The translations under genes were made by a program, and so were the position numbers. From Bacillus yapensis (GTDB lineage Bacteria; Bacillota; Bacilli; Bacillales; Cytobacillaceae), in contig NZ_SUND01000022.1 of the NCBI RefSeq assembly GCF_005280205.1, positions 1 to 64,000 on the forward strand: a stretch of DNA of 64,000 nt, in the 5' to 3' direction. Below, one piece after another: positions 28,733 to 37,830 of this stretch; the stretch's first letter is position 1; each line of letters begins with the position of its first letter. Under the pieces are notes generated by a model. The model searched no databases and was not told the DNA's origin. It saw nothing but the letters and a program-made list of their open reading frames with translations.

Positions 28733-31293
28733 TACCTCACCACCAATTCACTCATCAATGCTTCAAACGCTGATTCTAAGTCACGACTTTCTTCGTCGAT
28801 CGCTGACAAGGTATCGGTATAACGATTGTGCAACATTTGTAATATGCTCAACTCTTTTTTTAGTGGTACCTCTACCAAATCAATCATAGCATGCACTATA
28901 TTACCGAACCATTTTTCATACATTAAGCTGTCGATTTCTTCGTTTGTCAAAATTAAGATACGTTCTTGCACAGCTTCTTTGAGGGCTTTTTCATCCGCTC
29001 TCACGGCCTTACTAAGCTCTGATTTATCTGCAAATAACTTCTCCAATTTTTTCAGCAGGTTATATTCAGCCGTTCCCTTGCTTGCATTTTTCAACTCTGC
29101 TTTTACTAATTTGGTTTCGAAAGCCTCACCGGTTTCATTCAAAATTCCACCTAAGGCATTGGCTTCATCGCTGTCTTCAACTTTCGCAGCCTCAACCAGG
29201 TCAGACAGCTCCTTTTCAATCTCTTGAATCCGGTCCCTCTTTGATTCAATTTCTTCTATTTCGGCACTGTATAAATGTTTCTCAATCAATTCATTTGGCA
29301 CGATACTGCCGACCCAGCCGTCTTGCTCTTCTCGCTTGTTATTACCAGTTCCTTTAGTTACCATATTAGGCTCACGAGTGCGGCCTGCAGTATAGAAATC
29401 CCTTAACGAAACTATTTCCGTATCATGTATGAGTGTATTCTTCCAAATTTCAGCCACAATTTGATACCCGTCATAAACATCAATATAGTGGAACTCTGAA
29501 AGGATCTCCTTGATTTCAACAAGCATTTCCTCCATCAACTGAGTTAAATTACTATTCTTGCCTACATTTCGTATAATGTCAAAGTACTTATCAGTGTAAG
29601 ATTTAGCTTTGTTTTCAATTCCTTTTGATATTCTAACTATACGGGAATCGCTTAATATATCATTTGAAATTTCTTCAATTGGTTTTGAAAGCTCAACATA
29701 ACCTTCACGTATTTCTTTTACAGATTGTCCCAAAACATCTGACACTGTTGACTGTAAAATCTTCAAGTCGTCAATATTCTTTTGCGGAATCCCACCGAGC
29801 AGGTGAGCATCTACATCTTGAGGAATTTCTTCGTCAATCGCCTCAATATAGCGAGGAATATTCAGGTTGTAATCATTTTGTAAGATTACCTCACGTGTCG
29901 CTAGATGACTGTACCCTTTCTCTTTCCTACGCTCCACATAGGTATCCACAATTTTTGCGATATCTTTTTCTTGTAGGATATTTTGTTTTCCTACTTTGAT
30001 AAAGCTACGAGAAGCATCAATAATTAAAACAGGCTCCCCGATTTTTCGGTTTTTCTTCAATATAATTACAACTACTGGAATACCTGTATTGGTAAATAAA
30101 TTGCTTGGCAAGCCGATAATGGTATCAATATAATTTTTATCAAGCAATCGTTTGCGAATCACACCTTCAGCTGAACCTCGGAACAGAACCCCGTGAGGCA
30201 AGACAATCGCCATCGTGCCGTTTTGGCCTAAGTGGAATAATCCATGTAATAGGAAAGCAAAATCCCCCTTAGAGTCTGGTGGCATCACCCCAGCAACTTC
30301 AAAACGAGGGTCGCTGACTTTTAACCCTGCTTTGTTCCAATTCTTCGCAGAGTATGGCGGATTCATAACCACCGCATCAAATTGTACCCCTTCATTTGGA
30401 CGGTCTGGATCTTCTGGCCAGTCTTGAGAAAGTGTGTCACCATTTTTAATGGTCATCTTTTCTGGACGAACACCATGAAGCAACAAATTCATACGAGTTA
30501 AGTTATAGGTTGCTGTATTTTTTTCTTGCCCATAATAGCTCAAGTTCTTTTGAACATCTTTATCTAAATGCTTTTTAAGCGTTAAAAGTAGTGAACCAGA
30601 ACCGACAGTCGGGTCATAGATTGACTTGATGTCTGAGGTTTTCGCTGCAATTTGAGCCATGACTTCACTGACTTGTCGTGGTGTATAGAATTCCCCTGCT
30701 TTCTTCCCAGACTCCATGGCAAACTGACCGATGAGGTACTCATACGCATCACCCAGTACATCACCTTTTTGCAATGCCACCATGTTCAAATCTGCAAACA
30801 GCAAAATTAGTGACTTAATATTTTTGCTACGTTCGTTTAAGTTGCTACCTAAAGCAGTATCAGTTAAATCAAGCGTAGAACTTGAGAACAATCCTTTGAA
30901 GTCATCCGAATCACCAGACACGGCAATCGTACGTTCGAAGTTATTCAAACTATCCGTTACTTTTTGGACTTCAAAATCCCCTGAATTGATGTCTTTTAAC
31001 CAAGTCTGATAGAGATACTCAGGAGAAATGTAATAACCGAGTACATTTTGAATCATTTTATCTAGCTGCTCGCCGTATTCTGCTTTTGCTTTTGTGTACT
31101 CCTCAACCAATTCGGATTCAGTCATTTGTCTTAAACCGCTGGTCACTTTGAATGTTTCTAAAGTCTTATCACTCAAAAACTTGTAGAACATCAACCCAAG
31201 CATATAATCTTTGTAACGGCTGGCATCCATTGAACCACGCAGTTCATTTGCCCCGTCCCATAATCTACGTTTAATTTCTTCTGATGTAATCAC
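28732..31293 (-). CDS. hsdM: Type I restriction enzyme, DNA methyltransferase subunit (long form)
   Basis: HsdM methylates adenine in the HsdS target. It starts at GTG (31293) behind GGAGGATACGAA. The N-terminal HsdM domain (residues 1-170) is followed by EFYTPRQV (201-208), the SAM motif DPTVGSGSL (227-235) and catalytic NPPY (311-314). The methyltransferase core ends near residue 500. The remaining ~350 residues form a charged, helix-rich extension with predicted coiled coil (for example IEEIESKRDRIQEIEKELSD), so the protein is much longer than the usual ~500-residue HsdM. Such long forms occur in Firmicutes. It is the first gene of the operon. Confidence 0.93.
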   Translation of the reverse strand: MITSEEIKRRLWDGANELRGSMDASRYKDYMLGLMFYKFLSDKTLETFKVTSGLRQMTESELVEEYTKAKAEYGEQLDKMIQNVLGYYISPEYLYQTWLKDINSGDFEVQKVTDSLNNFERTIAVSGDSDDFKGLFSSSTLDLTDTALGSNLNERSKNIKSLILLFADLNMVALQKGDVLGDAYEYLIGQFAMESGKKAGEFYTPRQVSEVMAQIAAKTSDIKSIYDPTVGSGSLLLTLKKHLDKDVQKNLSYYGQEKNTATYNLTRMNLLLHGVRPEKMTIKNGDTLSQDWPEDPDRPNEGVQFDAVVMNPPYSAKNWNKAGLKVSDPRFEVAGVMPPDSKGDFAFLLHGLFHLGQNGTMAIVLPHGVLFRGSAEGVIRKRLLDKNYIDTIIGLPSNLFTNTGIPVVVIILKKNRKIGEPVLIIDASRSFIKVGKQNILQEKDIAKIVDTYVERRKEKGYSHLATREVILQNDYNLNIPRYIEAIDEEIPQDVDAHLLGGIPQKNIDDLKILQSTVSDVLGQSVKEIREGYVELSKPIEEISNDILSDSRIVRISKGIENKAKSYTDKYFDIIRNVGKNSNLTQLMEEMLVEIKEILSEFHYIDVYDGYQIVAEIWKNTLIHDTEIVSLRDFYTAGRTREPNMVTKGTGNNKREEQDGWVGSIVPNELIEKHLYSAEIEEIESKRDRIQEIEKELSDLVEAAKVEDSDEANALGGILNETGEAFETKLVKAELKNASKGTAEYNLLKKLEKLFADKSELSKAVRADEKALKEAVQERILILTNEEIDSLMYEKWFGNIVHAMIDLVEVPLKKELSILQMLHNRYTDTLSAIDEESRDLESAFEALMSELVVR

Positions 31294-31333
31294 TTCGTAT
31301 CCTCCATTGATTTTTTTATTTTCTCAGCCAACT

Positions 31334-31363
31334 AATATAACCTATATCAACATTAAGTATCAA
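31334..31363 (-). promoter_or_regulatory. Candidate hsdM promoter
   Basis: On the minus strand TTGATA (31358-31363) and TATATT (31334-31339) are 18 bp apart, about 40 nt upstream of the hsdM GTG. The match is moderate. Confidence 0.5.
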
Positions 31364-31989
31364 ACTTATCTGCCGTGAAAAAATCTGATGATTTTTTCTT
31401 ATAGAGCATTTAAAAAAACTGTATTAGATCTTACTTCTCATTATAGTTCAAATTAATTTTTAGAATTTACATTACTCCTTCAGCCATACTAGTGCTTCGC
31501 TTTGACCACAGGGATCCCTTTTTCTCTATTTTTTCTAGTTAACCCATGTACCAGCTTTATTAACTGACTTTTCCTCATTGACATTATACCAGTCTATTAA
31601 TAAATTCGATGAAAGAATCAATATAGATAATGAACGGAGATTAAAAATTACTAAAGTATATTGACAATTTGTTACACCATCATCTAAGTAGCAGAGCTTT
31701 CGTATACCGTCAGTTATTGGACGGTTTAATGTGTTGAAGAAAAGTAGGGATTAAAATATTCTATAAATTCTGGTATTGGTTTTTCTTTAAAATTTCTTCA
31801 CTCTTCCTTAAGAAAAGTAAAAATACTCTTAGCACATTATTTCCCCTCTCTATTAGGTATGTCTATATTAACAATTTCAGGGGGAATTTTCTAATTTAAT
31901 CATAAAAGGGCTGTATAATAGGGGCAGTAGCCCAAGTGTTTATTAAAGAGCATCCAAAATAGTTCCCCCAACCTTGAATAAGTTACATT
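31364..31989. other. Non-coding stretch upstream of the hsd operon
   Basis: About 600 bp of A/T-rich sequence without an intact gene. A small hairpin (ACCGTC...GACGGT near 31709-31724) is visible. It borders the group II intron remnant and may include decayed intron RNA sequence, but I could not identify domain V. Confidence 0.4.
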
Positions 31990-32620
31990 ATATTCATGAT
32001 GCGGTATTCCATACTTACTCCACAGTTTCGCTTAGACATTTCCTTTAGCTTCTCTTCAAGCCTTTTCTTTCTCTGTTTCGGCACGAGTACTCTAGTTTTA
32101 CCTCTTCTCTGGTAGAAACTTATTCCTAAGAATACTCGTGCTTTCGGCTTTCCCCAGGCGCTTTTCTCCTGATTTACTTTAACGCTTCAGCTTTCTTTCT
32201 ATAAACTGAGTGACCCCTTCTTTGACACATTCTCCCGCTCTTAAATTTTTAAAGAAAATACTATAGGCATCTGAGTATCTCACAAATTTATGACCTCATT
32301 TCTCTAGTTCTTTATTAAATTCGTTAAGTACGATGTTACTTAGTATCGGACTTAGTGGTCTACCTTGAGGATTACCTCATTATTCTGTTTAACTAGACCA
32401 TCTTCCATGGCACTTGCTTGAGGTATCTTCTAATTAACTTCAGAGTATTTTTATCTGTTATTGATTTAGCTAGTAGTGACAAGAGTTTGTAATGATTCAC
32501 TCGGTCAAGAATTTCTCTAGCTCTATATCTACAACGAAGTTGATAGATCTTCGATGAATTTTCTTGCTATATCCCAACGCCTATAGTGGTCTTTCCCCCC
32601 TAGCTAGTGAACATGCCCGG
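31990..32620 (-). pseudogene. Degenerate group II intron reverse transcriptase (LtrA-type)
   Basis: No long frame survives, but translating the minus strand in alternating frames gives successive recognisable blocks of a group II intron RT. They are ILDRVNHYKLLSLLAKSITD with KLIRRYLKQVP (about 32540-32420), a 'GRPLSPILSNIVLNEFNKELE'-like block with stops (about 32370-32300), VRYSDAYSIFFKNLRAGE (about 32290-32240, in place of VRYADD) and KRKKRLEEKLKEMS-like maturase sequence near 32050. Many stops and frameshifts lie between them. The element is dead and truncated at both ends as far as I can see. Confidence 0.7.
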
Positions 32621-32875
32621 CACACAAAAAGAGCATTCTCTAATGAGAATACCCTATTAAAAGTTTTATTTTTTTGACAAAAGAATTAGTAATCAAATGG
32701 AATAGTAGCCATATTCAACAATGCGCTATTGTGATGAATTAACTATTCGTCCATAACCATCTTAAATATCAGGTGATAAAGTATTAAGAATAAATTACAC
32801 ACTTTGGTTGATAAGCCTCGGAATTATGCATTTAAAAGATAAAACACTATTAATTTCTTTGTCCTCTACTTTTAA

Positions 32876-34135
32876 CTATTTCAATTTTATATCTTTAAGA
32901 TGTGCTGTGCCTCTAGTAATGTCAACAGGGGCTTCAGTTGTACCCATAACACTGACGAACTGATTAACTTTAAAGATATTACTTTGGTAAACATGTGAAT
33001 CGTATATAAACTTCCAATCTACCCCATTATCTTCATCATATACTTTTAACCAGTTTCTTCTTGTATCTATCGCATATAATTCTCCAACTACAGTTACTTC
33101 CCTATGCTCTACTTCTGAAATAGCCTTTTCAATATTTTTAAATGAATTAGAAGTGAGAATTAAAGGTTTTAAATGATTGTATTTAATATAGAACTTACCT
33201 TCTCTTTTAAATACTTTGGATATTTTTAGAAGATTATTTAGATATTGCTTTAGATTAGTCAATTTATTCGAACTTAAGAACTTAAGAATTGCTTTTGAGT
33301 CCCTTTTCTCTGCATACTCTAAAACCGAATATAATAGTTCATATGAGAAAGTTGGATTAACAAATAAATCTAATTGCTCTTTTTCTTCTTCCATTGGTGA
33401 TATAAATGCTCTTACACTACCAGCCTTTAGAGCTAATTCAGGTTCAAATACTTTTCTTGTTTTTTGACGTTTCCCTTTTTTGTTGTAAAAGTATTCATTA
33501 CCAGAATCCACAATAAAACTCCTAATTGGCTGCATAGTGTCCATAAAATCTTTTAAAGATAAACCACCTTCAAAGTCGAACTTAACCTCAAGAGGATTTT
33601 CTTTATTAATAACAAAAAGCTCTTCTACATCATTAATTTCTATCTCTTTTATTTCTAGAGTATTGTGATCTATACTTTTGAATTTGAATTTATAATCAAA
33701 GGACTCAATATGTTCATCAGATGTAATAGCTAAAAACTCTTCTTTTCCATTTGTAAACAAGATTAGACCGTATTCTAATTTATTTACATAATCTTTATAT
33801 GTACCTAACTCAAACCCATATTCATTTTTCGTTGTATTAACTCTTTTAAAAGTTACAAATAATTCTTCCGAAAAAAATAAGTCTCCACTTTCTATACTTA
33901 AATCGCATGACTCAGGGATAACAGAGATTCCAAATTGCGTTCTTGTTTCACTGCTAGAGAATGATGATACTGACTGAATATGCCATACACCAACAATAGA
34001 AAAATCTCTATATTGAATTAAACTTTTTTTCTCAGATGGTTCCATCTTAAATGGAGACCAACTTCCAAATAATATCTGAGAGTTATTAATGGGAGATTGT
34101 ATTGCATTATCCACATATCCATATATGCCATTCAT
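32876..34135 (-). CDS. Hypothetical protein, partner of the zincin-like gene
   Basis: This soluble protein of 419 residues has no family I recognise. The N-terminal half is rich in beta-type segments (for example RDFSIVGVWHIQSVSSFSSS). A Lys-rich patch lies near 225-233. The C-terminal ~80 residues (EVTVVGELYAIDTRRNWLKV, then a VNQFVSVMGTTEAP segment) resemble an OB-like beta domain. This is inferred from pattern only. Its ATG overlaps the stop of the preceding zincin-like gene (TAATG), so the two are translationally coupled and probably work together. A place next to restriction genes and low G+C suggest horizontal origin. Confidence 0.7.
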   Translation of the reverse strand: MNGIYGYVDNAIQSPINNSQILFGSWSPFKMEPSEKKSLIQYRDFSIVGVWHIQSVSSFSSSETRTQFGISVIPESCDLSIESGDLFFSEELFVTFKRVNTTKNEYGFELGTYKDYVNKLEYGLILFTNGKEEFLAITSDEHIESFDYKFKFKSIDHNTLEIKEIEINDVEELFVINKENPLEVKFDFEGGLSLKDFMDTMQPIRSFIVDSGNEYFYNKKGKRQKTRKVFEPELALKAGSVRAFISPMEEEKEQLDLFVNPTFSYELLYSVLEYAEKRDSKAILKFLSSNKLTNLKQYLNNLLKISKVFKREGKFYIKYNHLKPLILTSNSFKNIEKAISEVEHREVTVVGELYAIDTRRNWLKVYDEDNGVDWKFIYDSHVYQSNIFKVNQFVSVMGTTEAPVDITRGTAHLKDIKLK

Positions 34136-34539
34136 TACAATCCCCCTCTCAAATCATTACAAAGAGCTTTATACTTTATAAGATTAATATTAGTTTGCTC
34201 TTTTTCCTCATCTCTTAAACCTAGTCTATCGTGGTTTTCAATTAAACATTCAGCTACTTCAATTTCTCGCTCGTAATAATCCACTGAAGGTGCTGTTACG
34301 TTACCGCGCTTTTTATATTGTATAGCATGAGCCATCTCTTCATATAGTGCAGATTTAGTGTAATTTTCATCGTTTATCATTATCGTAATTGTTCCATCCA
34401 AATCCATTGAAGCGGATGCCTCTGCCCTTACAGCTTCAAGGTATCTCTTAATTTCATTATTTTCAGAACCTTTTAAAATTACTACATCCTTATATTTAAT
34501 TTTAAAAAATTCTATAATCCTCATATCTTTTTTTAGCAT
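34135..34539 (-). CDS. Zincin-like small protein (possible metallopeptidase domain)
   Basis: The 134-residue protein contains YEEMAHAIQYKKRG (about 66-79) followed by a YYEREIEVAECLI helix (about 87-99). An E-E-x-x-H-x-x-Q motif with a downstream R-E-x-E-A helix resembles the zincin-like peptidase domains found among polymorphic toxin and phage-associated proteins. The usual HExxH is therefore altered, with E-x-x-H and a further downstream Glu as candidate zinc ligands. The start follows AGAGGTAAAAATA. It is the first gene of a two-gene unit with a 419-residue unknown protein. A toxin or processing role is inference. Confidence 0.6.
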   Translation of the reverse strand: MLKKDMRIIEFFKIKYKDVVILKGSENNEIKRYLEAVRAEASASMDLDGTITIMINDENYTKSALYEEMAHAIQYKKRGNVTAPSVDYYEREIEVAECLIENHDRLGLRDEEKEQTNINLIKYKALCNDLRGGL

Positions 34540-35215
34540 TATTTTTACCTCTACAATTTATGTCAGTAAACTAAAAGTAAGTACCACAATTTACCTATAA
34601 ATAATTATAGCTTTATAGTTTACTCAGGTACATACATTTTTTTGCAAAGGTAATAATGTTCTTATATCATAAGGTATATTTTCATCCCATTTTACATATC
34701 AATTATTAGCATAAATTGAATTAGAAACTGTTGAATTTCAGGTAAACCAACCGAAGATTTTCAATGTCTTACTTGTACCTTTATAGTAGGCTCTTCAAAT
34801 AAAAAGGCACTTTATATGCTAAAACATCAATGCCTTCATCTTCTCTTAGGACTTACTTTAATATTAAATTCCATCGCTTGGAGAAGCACCAGAACTAGCA
34901 TAAGGTTTTTGTTAAGGAAAGACGTCAAATTATAACCATTACCCTAATGTTTGACTTTACAATGGAGGCTTTTCAAGGACGCACTGGTGTACTAATGAAC
35001 CAAATCTGTGTATTAAATTGTGCAGAACCAGTTGAATTATCCTTTATGAGAGCTCCTTTCATATAAAGAATTTTTATGAGGGAAGTACTGACCTCCCTCA
35101 AGCTTTTACCCTTATTTATGTTACGGTTTACCCTGCTTAATGTTAAACAAATTGATGGTTTACCCAGAGCTCTGTCAGATTCCAATAATCCCAAAAATTA
35201 AGAAAAGAACCGCAC
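34540..35215. other. Intergenic region of about 680 bp
   Basis: No convincing gene is present. A 73-codon frame (34973-35194, minus) has no ribosome binding site and no plausible composition. An imperfect hairpin GAGGGAAG...CCTCCCTC lies at 35078-35100. The GTGCG motif at about 34983 on the minus strand could be the relic of a group II intron 5' end, given the RT remnant 2.4 kb away, but this is weak. Confidence 0.4.
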
Positions 35216-36601
35216 TCATTTTTCTACTTCTTCATTCAAAACTATCCTCGCCACCGCTTCACAATGCGTAGTATGCGGAAACATATCCACCGGCTGCACT
35301 TCTACCGTCTTGTATCCCCCATCTTCTAAAATTCGTAAATCACGGGCTAATGTTGCAGGGTTACAAGACACGTACACAACCTTCTTCGGCTTCATGTCGA
35401 TGATGGTCCTCAATAAAGCTTCATCACAGCCCTTACGAGGCGGGTCCACAACCAGTACATCAGCCTTATTGCCTTCCTCATACCACTTCGGAATGACCGC
35501 CTCTGCTTCCCCAGCTTCAAATTCTGCATTCGTAAAGCCATTCAACTCAGCATTTTTCCGGGCATCCTCAATAGCTTCTGGAACAATCTCTACTCCAAAT
35601 ACTTTCCGTGCTTTCTGAGCTAAGAACAATGAAATCGTCCCAATTCCACAGTAGGCATCAATGACAGACTCTGAACCAGTCAATGCAGCATACTCCAGTG
35701 CCTTGTCATACAACACCTTCGTCTGCACAGGATTCACCTGATAGAATGACAACGCTGAGATCGCAAATCGAACATCACCAATATAGTCATAAATCACTTC
35801 CGAACCCCAAAGAACCTTTGTTTTATCGCCAAGGATCACATTCGTGCGCTTTGAGTTCACGTTATGAACAATCGATTTCACCTTTGGCAGTCTCTCCACA
35901 ATTTCCTCTACAATCTTCTCTGCAAAAGGAATTTCTCCTGTGCGTGTGACGATTACGACCATTAGCTCGCCTGTTTGTTTGCCGTAGCGGGCCATGATGT
36001 GTCGTAAGACACCTTTATGTGTTTCTTCATTATATGCAGGAATGCCAAGCTTTCCGCAGATCTCTTTTACGACCTGAACAGCTTCGTTAATCTCAGGAAT
36101 CTGAATTAAGCTTTCATCGGTATCGACGATTTCGTGGCTTCTTGGTTTGAAGAAGCCGGCGATGAGTTTGCCATCCTTCTCGCCTACAGGGACTTGGGCC
36201 TTGTTGCGGTAATGCCATGGGTTGTCCATGCCAAGGATGGGGTGAACGACCACATCTTCAAGCTTTCCAATACGAGTTAACACTTGGCGAACCTGATTCT
36301 CTTTATATTTAAGCTGTCCTTCGTAGCTAATATGTTCAAGTTGGCAACCTCCGTATTTAGGCAAATCCTCTCGCGGGATCTCGATACGGTAAGGGCTCTT
36401 TTCATACAGTTCTTCTAGACGGCCAAAGCCGTACCCTTTATTCACCTTAATGACCTTGACCTTTGCCTTTTCACCAGGTAAGCCATTTGGGACAAAAATT
36501 GGGTAGCCGTCGACCTTGGCGACGCCTGCTCCGTCATGGGTTAAATCTTCAAATATTACATCTATGTAGTCATTCTTTTGAACGGGTAATGTACGTTTCA
36601 T
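35216..36601 (-). CDS. rlmCD: 23S rRNA (uracil-C5)-methyltransferase, RlmCD type
   Basis: This RumA/TrmA-family enzyme methylates uracils of 23S rRNA with SAM. The 461-residue protein begins with a TRAM domain (residues 1-60). The methyltransferase domain has [14 protein letters not shown] (about 314-327), the DPPRKGCD motif (about 384-391) and the catalytic-Cys segment [11 protein letters not shown] (about 411-421). The four-Cys iron-sulfur cluster of E. coli RumA is not evident; one Cys in 'YGGCQLEH' remains. B. subtilis has a single RlmCD (YefA) that modifies both U747 and U1939, and the location near dgkB and gatB agrees with that orthologue. Confidence 0.92.
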   Translation of the reverse strand: MKRTLPVQKNDYIDVIFEDLTHDGAGVAKVDGYPIFVPNGLPGEKAKVKVIKVNKGYGFGRLEELYEKSPYRIEIPREDLPKYGGCQLEHISYEGQLKYKENQVRQVLTRIGKLEDVVVHPILGMDNPWHYRNKAQVPVGEKDGKLIAGFFKPRSHEIVDTDESLIQIPEINEAVQVVKEICGKLGIPAYNEETHKGVLRHIMARYGKQTGELMVVIVTRTGEIPFAEKIVEEIVERLPKVKSIVHNVNSKRTNVILGDKTKVLWGSEVIYDYIGDVRFAISALSFYQVNPVQTKVLYDKALEYAALTGSESVIDAYCGIGTISLFLAQKARKVFGVEIVPEAIEDARKNAELNGFTNAEFEAGEAEAVIPKWYEEGNKADVLVVDPPRKGCDEALLRTIIDMKPKKVVYVSCNPATLARDLRILEDGGYKTVEVQPVDMFPHTTHCEAVARIVLNEEVEK

Positions 36602-36662
36602 TTATTAATTCCTCTTTCTCGTCCTTCATATACAGGTGATTGTATCATACCTTGAGTGCAAA

Positions 36663-36688
36663 ATAAAAAGCTAGCGCAGGGCTAGCTT
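36663..36688 (-). terminator. Terminator of the mrp operon
   Basis: On the minus strand AAGCTAGC (36681-36688) pairs with GCTAGCTT (36668-36675) around a CCTGC loop, followed by TTTATTTT. It begins 2 nt after the mrpG stop codon. Confidence 0.85.
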
Positions 36689-36690
36689 CA

Positions 36691-37059
36691 TCATACATGT
36701 TCTTTATCCTCTCGACCCAAAACTTCTTTCAAATCATCCTGCACTGATTCCTGTGCTAACTGTGCCCCAGAACGGTAGGCCGAGCGAATAAGCACATGGG
36801 ACGCTACTGGTGCTGTGAGGAACACGAAGAAGATTCCTAGAAATAAGCGAATGCTGAAGTAATGCTCTTCTAATAGAAAGAAGAAGAACGTTCCGACCAG
36901 GATAAATAAGACGCCGATCGTTGTACTTTTTGAGGCAGCATGGGAGCGCGTGTAGACGTCTGGGAGCCTCACTAATCCAATTGCACTCAGGAAACTAAAG
37001 AACGTGCCAATTAAGATTAATAGAACGGGTACGATTTCATTTGGGATGCTTGCGTTCAA
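36691..37059 (-). CDS. mrpG: Na+/H+ antiporter subunit MrpG
   Basis: A small membrane subunit of the Mrp cation/proton antiporter, about 122 residues with three transmembrane helices. The family motif GLVRLPDVYTRSHAASKSTT lies at about residues 28-47. The TTG at 37059 is preferred because AGGGGTG precedes it with good spacing; GTG at 37068 is the alternative. It overlaps mrpF and is the last gene of the seven-gene operon. All Mrp subunits are needed for antiport and alkali and sodium tolerance in Bacillus. Confidence 0.93.
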   Translation of the reverse strand: MNASIPNEIVPVLLILIGTFFSFLSAIGLVRLPDVYTRSHAASKSTTIGVLFILVGTFFFFLLEEHYFSIRLFLGIFFVFLTAPVASHVLIRSAYRSGAQLAQESVQDDLKEVLGREDKEHV

Positions 37060-37321
37060 TGACGACACCCCTTTCTAGATATCTGGCAAACGCGATTGTG
37101 CCGATAAAGGATAGAATTCCAATCAAGAGAATGACTTCAAAAAAGCCTGTACTTCTGATTAAGACGGAGAAAATCGCCACACCTGATATGATGTTAATGC
37201 CTAATGCATCGAGGGCCTGAACCCGGTCAGAGGCCGTTGGTCCTTTTACCAGCCGATACATAATTGCAAGTATCGATAACGTGAGAAATATAAGAGAGCC
37301 AATTAACATTCCTTTGATCAT
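37037..37321 (-). CDS. mrpF: Na+/H+ antiporter subunit MrpF
   Basis: The 94-residue, three-helix membrane subunit has the family pattern RLVKGPTASDRVQALDALGI (about 23-42). Its length equals that of B. subtilis MrpF. Its start overlaps the mrpE stop (ATGA at 37318-37321) and its end overlaps mrpG, as is usual in this operon. Confidence 0.94.
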   Translation of the reverse strand: MIKGMLIGSLIFLTLSILAIMYRLVKGPTASDRVQALDALGINIISGVAIFSVLIRSTGFFEVILLIGILSFIGTIAFARYLERGVVIERKHPK

Positions 37322-37806
37322 GGTCGCGTCACCTTCTTTATCGCCATTTCAAAACGTTCTTTCGATTTGGAGAGAGACTTATTCGCTTCTGGAATATCCA
37401 TGGCGTGAATATAAAACTTTTTACTATCAGGAGATACCTCGACCACGACAGAACCTGGTGTTAGATTCAAGAGGAGGGCTAGTAATGTGACCTCTAAGTC
37501 TCCTTCTAGATCGGTTTCTAATGTGCAGATGCCAGGCTGAATCTTGATTCTTGGTCTAATCACGTGCCATATCACGATAACACTTGAGGTAAAAAGCTCA
37601 TAGATAAAGACGATAAACAGCTTTATAATGGCCAATAATGTAATCGGATAGAATTTCGTGTTGAGAAATCGACGTAATATATATAGGACAAGTAAGCCAA
37701 ATAAATAGCCGCTAAAAAATGTGAGGACGCCCCAATGATCCTGGAGAAACATCCAGAGCACCCCAATAATTAAGTTGATCAGAACTTGCATGGGCATCTT
37801 GACCAC
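37318..37806 (-). CDS. mrpE: Na+/H+ antiporter subunit MrpE
   Basis: The 162-residue subunit has two to three N-terminal helices and a cytoplasmic C-terminal part with LTPGSVVVEVSPDSKKFYIH (about 113-132), the MrpE signature. Its length is normal. It follows mrpD after a 24-nt gap and overlaps mrpF. Confidence 0.93.
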   Translation of the reverse strand: MVKMPMQVLINLIIGVLWMFLQDHWGVLTFFSGYLFGLLVLYILRRFLNTKFYPITLLAIIKLFIVFIYELFTSSVIVIWHVIRPRIKIQPGICTLETDLEGDLEVTLLALLLNLTPGSVVVEVSPDSKKFYIHAMDIPEANKSLSKSKERFEMAIKKVTRP

Positions 37807-37830
37807 CCCTTTCCATTTTTCGACTTCGAT

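Noticed and set aside
34980-35000. Group II intron 5' end (GTGCG motif)
   Set aside because: The match is only five or so bases and no neighbouring domain structure could be recognised.
34973-35194. 73-codon minus-strand reading frame
   Set aside because: No ribosome binding site and no protein-like composition; possibly relic intron sequence.
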